From assembly GCA_041497605.1 (NCBI GenBank), contig JBGQGW010000189.1, positions 1-7,705 of the forward strand: DNA of 7,705 nt, given 5' to 3'. The notes beneath the pieces are model-generated. The model was given only the letters and a program-made list of their open reading frames with translations. It had not been told where the DNA came from and ran no database searches. The DNA comes from JBGPTK01 sp041497605. Lineage in GTDB: Bacteria; Acidobacteriota; Terriglobia; Acidiferrales; UBA7541. Positions 5,253 to 7,705 of this stretch are shown one piece after another. The position numbers and the translations under genes were made by a program. Position 1 is the stretch's first letter, and every line of letters starts with the position of its first letter.

Positions 5253-6311
5253 ATGCCGACACGATTGGTGGATGGGGACGCGATTGCAGGATCGGATAAG
5301 CTGGAGGAACTGGCCTCGCGCGGACGGATCGATTGCGTGTCTCATTACGAAAAGCTGCTGGGCCTGGCTTTAGCGAATGGCAGCTTCGAATATCATGTGC
5401 CGGACATCACGCGACGGTTCGCGAAGATACTTCCATGTATGACGACGGATCAGTGGTCATCGATCCTGGTGGAATTGGAGCGGGTGAAGATGCTGTTCAC
5501 CTGGCGGACGGTGGACGGGAAGCTGTGGGGCTATTGGACGAAGATCGAGCGAAGATTGCCGCCGATGGGAGAAGTGAAACGCGGCGAGTGGCGCATTGGC
5601 GCGCCGGTGCCGGTGGTGCCGCTGGCCGAGTTCTTGGGCCGGCCGGTGGAGGAGGTACGGGCGGAACTGGAAGGCACGGCGGCTACGATCGGGCCGCGTG
5701 ACCGGGTAAGACGAGGGCAGCTAGCGCGGAGTACCGGGGTATTACCTCGGCGGGAAGAGGTTAGGTTTAGGTTAGGTAAAGGTTTGGAAAGGGAGCGCGG
5801 CGCGGCAGAGGGCGCGGCAGCGCTTTCATCGTCGTCGCCTACGGCTCCTCCTCCGAAAGCGCTGCCGCGGGAGAAAAAGGAACAGGAAGTTTTTTTTTCA
5901 AAAAAAAAGGAAGAAGCGGAGAGTCCAAAGCCTGGAAGGAAAGAATCCGAGGAACATGGGGATTCTGGGGCGGGCGATTACGCAATCTTCGAGGTGAAAT
6001 ACCGGGAAATGGCCGGGCGATTGCCCGGGGGAAATCCGGCAAAGCGGAAGAAGTATTTGGCGCTGTGCGCGGAATTCGGAGAAGAGGCGGTGCTAAAAGC
6101 CGTGGAATCATGGGCTGGGCAACGCGGAGGGCCGGCGAAGCTGGCGAAGAATGACTTTGCGGCGTGGGATTTTCTGAATGAAGGGCAGGCCCGCAGTGAG
6201 ATTCTAGGCAGCGGGCGAGAGAAGTCCGATTCGTTCGAAAATCGATTGGCGCGGCATCGGCAACGGAATGAACAGACGGAGCGGCTGCTGGGAAGCGAAG
6301 CGAAGAAGTAA
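5253..6311 (+). CDS. Phage replication initiator, lambda O-like in role
   Basis: The protein probably recognises the phage origin and recruits the helicase encoded next. The N-terminal segment (residues 1-105: MPTRLVDGDAI, LLGLALANGSFEYHVPDITRRF, VELERVKMLFTWRTVDGKLWGYW) matches a winged-helix domain I remember at the start of many phage replication proteins. The MPTRLVDG opening supports the ATG at 5253, which has AGGA about 7 bases upstream. Residues 165-245 are a low-complexity, charged and Ser/Pro-rich linker (SSSSPTAPPP, FFSKKKEEAESPKPG). Residues 245-312 form a helical C-terminal domain (FEVKYREMAGRLPGG, LCAEFGEEAVLKAVESWA, DFAAWDFLNEGQ) of the kind expected to contact a helicase or loader. 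The linker-coding DNA holds unusual repeats that may be the origin itself. It is not a close sequence relative of lambda O, so the comparison is of role and position. Confidence 0.78.
   Translation: MPTRLVDGDAIAGSDKLEELASRGRIDCVSHYEKLLGLALANGSFEYHVPDITRRFAKILPCMTTDQWSSILVELERVKMLFTWRTVDGKLWGYWTKIERRLPPMGEVKRGEWRIGAPVPVVPLAEFLGRPVEEVRAELEGTAATIGPRDRVRRGQLARSTGVLPRREEVRFRLGKGLERERGAAEGAAALSSSSPTAPPPKALPREKKEQEVFFSKKKEEAESPKPGRKESEEHGDSGAGDYAIFEVKYREMAGRLPGGNPAKRKKYLALCAEFGEEAVLKAVESWAGQRGGPAKLAKNDFAAWDFLNEGQARSEILGSGREKSDSFENRLARHRQRNEQTERLLGSEAKK
5757..5793 (+). repeat. G-rich TTAGG-type tandem tract
   Basis: GG steps occur at 5759, 5764, 5770, 5775, 5781, 5786 and 5791, separated mostly by T/A-rich triplets or quartets. 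TTAGGTT occurs at 5761-5767 and 5767-5773, and TTAGGTA at 5772-5778. The regular GG spacing could form a two-layer G-quadruplex or act as short initiator-binding repeats. The stretch is coded with AGG arginine and TTA leucine codons, unlike the CGN/CTG style around it. Confidence 0.6.
5799..5820 (+). repeat. 10-bp direct repeat, 12-bp period
   Basis: GGCGCGGCAG occurs at 5799-5808 and again at 5811-5820, separated by AG. The second copy forms most of the left arm of the adjoining inverted repeat, and the core CGCGGCAG occurs a third time inverted in its right arm. This gives three copies of one core, as iterons would. Confidence 0.65.
5813..5869. repeat. Perfect 15-bp inverted repeat with 27-nt loop
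   Basis: The left arm CGCGGCAGCGCTTTC (5813-5827) is the exact reverse complement of the right arm at 5855-5869. The loop (5828-5854) contains TCGTCGTCG. Each arm contains the palindrome AGCGCT. With no T-run just after it and a coding frame reading through, it is not a terminator. It is better explained as a protein-binding or origin element, or as an RNA hairpin within the message. Confidence 0.8.
5890..5908. repeat. T9-C-A9 homopolymer palindrome
   Basis: Nine T, one C and nine A form a 19-bp self-complementary AT tract in an otherwise GC-rich gene, encoding FFSKKK. It could be the easily melted part of an origin. The A run ends in A AAA AAG in the reading frame, the same heptamer that drives -1 frameshifting in E. 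coli dnaX. It is also a site prone to sequencing and replication slippage. Confidence 0.8.
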
Positions 6312-6337
6312 CTCTCCTAATTTCCAAAATAACCTAA
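6312..6337 (+). other. AT-rich helicase leader without a Shine-Dalgarno sequence
   Basis: The 26 bases between initiator stop and helicase ATG have no GGAG-like site. They contain CTCCTAA (6314-6320), TTTCCAAA (6321-6328) and AACCTAA (6331-6337). The last two are exact reverse complements of TTTGGAAA and TTAGGTT in the G-rich tract of the initiator gene. An in-frame TAA directly precedes the ATG, so no earlier start is possible. Confidence 0.5.
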
Positions 6338-7678
6338 ATGACCGAGATTGCCAAGGCATTGCCGTGGAGCAAAGACGCCGAGCAGTGCGTGCTGGGCGCG
6401 ATCTTGTTGGATAATGAGCAGATCGAGCGTTGCCTGGACGCAGGACTGAAAGCGGGAGAGTTTTTTCTCGATCAGAACCGGCGCATCTTCCGCGCGATGC
6501 AGGAGATGTCGTTTGACACGCAGCCGATTGACCTGGTGACGCTGAGCGATAAGCTTCACCAACGAGGCGAGCTGGAAGCTTCCGGCGGGGCGCCTTATTT
6601 GGCATCGCTCGCGGATGGAATGCCGCGCGTCAGCAACGTGGTGCACTACGCGAAGATTGTTAAGCAAAAAGCGCGATTGCGCGATTTGGCGCATCTAGGC
6701 GAGGCAATTACCGGCAAAGCTCTGGGCGCGGAAGATAGCGCTGCGGAGGTGCTGGAAAGCGCTGAAGCCAGCCTGGAGGCGATGACGGAAGCGGATGAAG
6801 GCGTGGACAACGCTCCAGTGAAGCTGAACCTGGCGGTGAAGGAGGCGATGCCGATCCTGGAACGGATCTTCAGCGGGCAAGGCCTGATGCTGGGGCGAAG
6901 CTGGGGATACTCGGACCTGGATAAGATCACGGCAGGGAAGCAGGAGGCGGAATTTGTGATCCTGGCAGCGCGGCCAAGCGTGGGGAAGACGGCGCTCGGA
7001 ATGGAGTTTATCAGGCGGGAAGCGGAAGAGAATGCCGGGGCTTGCTGGATGGTGAGCCTGGAAATGACGCGGCTGCAGATTGTGCTGCGGCTGCTATGCC
7101 TGGTGGCCAAGGTGGAGATGCATCGATTGCGCAGCGGATTCGCTTCACAGGAGGATGCGCGGCGGATCATGGAAGCGATAGGACGGGTGAACGATTGGCC
7201 AGTGTGGATCTCGGAGCCCTCGCGAATGACCAGCCTGGAACTGGTACGCATGACGCGGCGCATGGCGGAGCGGCATAAGGTGAAGTTGGTACTAGTGGAT
7301 TACCTGCAACTGCTCGAAGCCCCGGGGACGAATGCTTATGAGAGGATCTCGCTGGTTTCGCGACATGCGAAACGGGCGGCGAAGATCCTGGGCAAGCTGA
7401 GTGGCGGGACGCTGGTGGCTTGTGCGCAGTTGAACCGCGGGGCCGCGAATGATGAGCCCAGGCTTGAGCATTTGCGGGACTCTGGCCAGATCGAGCAAGA
7501 TGCGGATACCATCATGTTCCTATGGAACGAAAAGATGAGCGACCAGGTTGGGCAGGCCAGCGCGATGGGAAAGTGGCTGCGCGTGGCGAAGCAGCGGCAG
7601 GGGCCTACGGATGCGATGAAGTTCACGTTCCTGGGCCAGTGGATGGGATTCGAGTTGAACGGCGGCAGGGGGGTATAA
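6338..7678 (+). CDS. dnaB: Replicative DNA helicase, DnaB family
   Basis: This is a full-length (446-residue) hexameric 5'-3' replicative helicase of the DnaB type that unwinds DNA ahead of the fork. The N-terminal helical domain spans residues 9-110 (PWSKDAEQCVLGAILLDNEQIE, YLASLADGMP), followed by a linker to about 180. The RecA-like domain starts near 186 (GRSWGYSDLDKITAG). Walker A is ARPSVGKTALG (Lys217, Thr218), and the catalytic glutamate is Glu242 (VSLEMT). Walker B is VLVDYLQLL (Asp321), sensor-like AQLNR lies at 363-367, and HLRDSGQIEQDAD at 378-390 is the conserved DnaB block. The arginine finger region is KQRQGPTD (Lys418, Arg420). All key residues are present and there is no intein. 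It directly follows the replication initiator. No separate loader is seen, so the initiator may deliver the helicase itself or use host DnaC/DciA. The start is fixed by an in-frame TAA just before the ATG, although no ribosome-binding site is visible. Confidence 0.95.
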   Translation: MTEIAKALPWSKDAEQCVLGAILLDNEQIERCLDAGLKAGEFFLDQNRRIFRAMQEMSFDTQPIDLVTLSDKLHQRGELEASGGAPYLASLADGMPRVSNVVHYAKIVKQKARLRDLAHLGEAITGKALGAEDSAAEVLESAEASLEAMTEADEGVDNAPVKLNLAVKEAMPILERIFSGQGLMLGRSWGYSDLDKITAGKQEAEFVILAARPSVGKTALGMEFIRREAEENAGACWMVSLEMTRLQIVLRLLCLVAKVEMHRLRSGFASQEDARRIMEAIGRVNDWPVWISEPSRMTSLELVRMTRRMAERHKVKLVLVDYLQLLEAPGTNAYERISLVSRHAKRAAKILGKLSGGTLVACAQLNRGAANDEPRLEHLRDSGQIEQDADTIMFLWNEKMSDQVGQASAMGKWLRVAKQRQGPTDAMKFTFLGQWMGFELNGGRGV

Positions 7679-7705
7679 AATCTCTATAGCTTTGCGTTCT
7701 GAGAC

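Larger units (their letters stand above)
5734..5908. other. Candidate phage replication origin inside the initiator gene
   Basis: In about 175 bp of linker-coding sequence there are five kinds of DNA structure in order. First is an imperfect palindrome at 5734-5750 (CCGGGGTA facing TACCTCGG). Next is a G-rich tandem tract at 5757-5793, then a 10-bp direct repeat at 5799-5820. A perfect 15-bp inverted repeat follows, with arms 5813-5827 and 5855-5869. Last is an AT tract of nine T, one C and nine A at 5890-5908. Lambdoid origins lie inside the initiator gene and consist of repeats followed by an AT-rich melting region, and this layout fits that pattern. The call is inference; no homologous origin sequence was recognised. 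Confidence 0.45.

Noticed and set aside
5757..5793. G-rich TTAGG tract as a true telomere-type repeat
   Set aside because: It is short, irregular and internal to a coding region. A DNA-binding or quadruplex role is more likely than a chromosome-end function.
5813..5869. Inverted repeat as a rho-independent terminator
   Set aside because: No T-run follows the right arm directly (the T9 begins 20 bases later), the loop is 27 nt, and the gene reads on for more than 400 bases to a conserved-looking C-terminal domain.
6890..7678. Intein or insertion in the helicase gene
   Set aside because: The protein has normal DnaB length and all motifs run uninterrupted in the usual order.
7655..7681. Possible promoter TTGAAC ... 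TAAAAT at the end of the helicase gene
   Set aside because: The spacing between the two boxes is only 13-15 bp, depending on which -10 is taken, and the window ends too soon to see a gene it would serve.

Overview
This window is a stretch of a tailed bacteriophage genome, either a free phage or a prophage. All ten genes lie on the + strand, tightly packed and GC-rich. Between them they carry a tail-tip protein, a phage-type replication initiator and a DnaB-family helicase. The tail protein most resembles those of long-tailed (siphovirus-like) phages. The host cannot be read directly. GC-rich coding, GTG starts and the style of the tail and initiator proteins recall phages of soil Acidobacteriota or Proteobacteria, but that is an impression and not a result.

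Left part (1-2492): the end of the structural module. A large lambda gpJ-like tail-tip protein enters from the left edge, so its N-terminus is missing. One base after its stop comes a small protein of unknown function. A 41-bp AT-rich gap, the most AT-rich spacer in the window, closes this part.

Middle part (2534-3933): four small genes. The first is a one-helix membrane protein (a weak holin candidate). The next three are soluble-looking proteins that I do not recognise, largely linked by 4-bp stop/start overlaps or strong Shine-Dalgarno sequences. Two of them need shorter starts than the longest open frame suggests (2796 and 3634).

Right part (3930-7678): a DNA metabolism and replication module. 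A winged-helix/metallophosphoesterase fusion is followed by a small winged-helix-like protein, an O-like replication initiator and a full-length DnaB-type helicase. The likely scheme is that the initiator binds the origin and delivers the helicase, while the phosphoesterase acts as a nuclease or phosphatase in DNA processing. No helicase loader, primase or polymerase is visible inside the window.

The most interesting structure is inside the initiator gene. Over about 175 bp of its linker-coding part (5734-5908) lie an imperfect palindrome, a G-rich TTAGG-type tandem tract, a 10-bp direct repeat, a perfect 15-bp inverted repeat and a T9-C-A9 tract. This layout resembles the lambda origin, which sits inside gene O, and makes the segment a good candidate origin. 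A second point is the phosphoesterase metal site, where an Asp and an Asn of the classical motifs appear to be swapped. No tRNA, rRNA, CRISPR array, insertion sequence, integrase, attachment site or convincing terminator was seen. No stretch over 300 bases lacks a gene.
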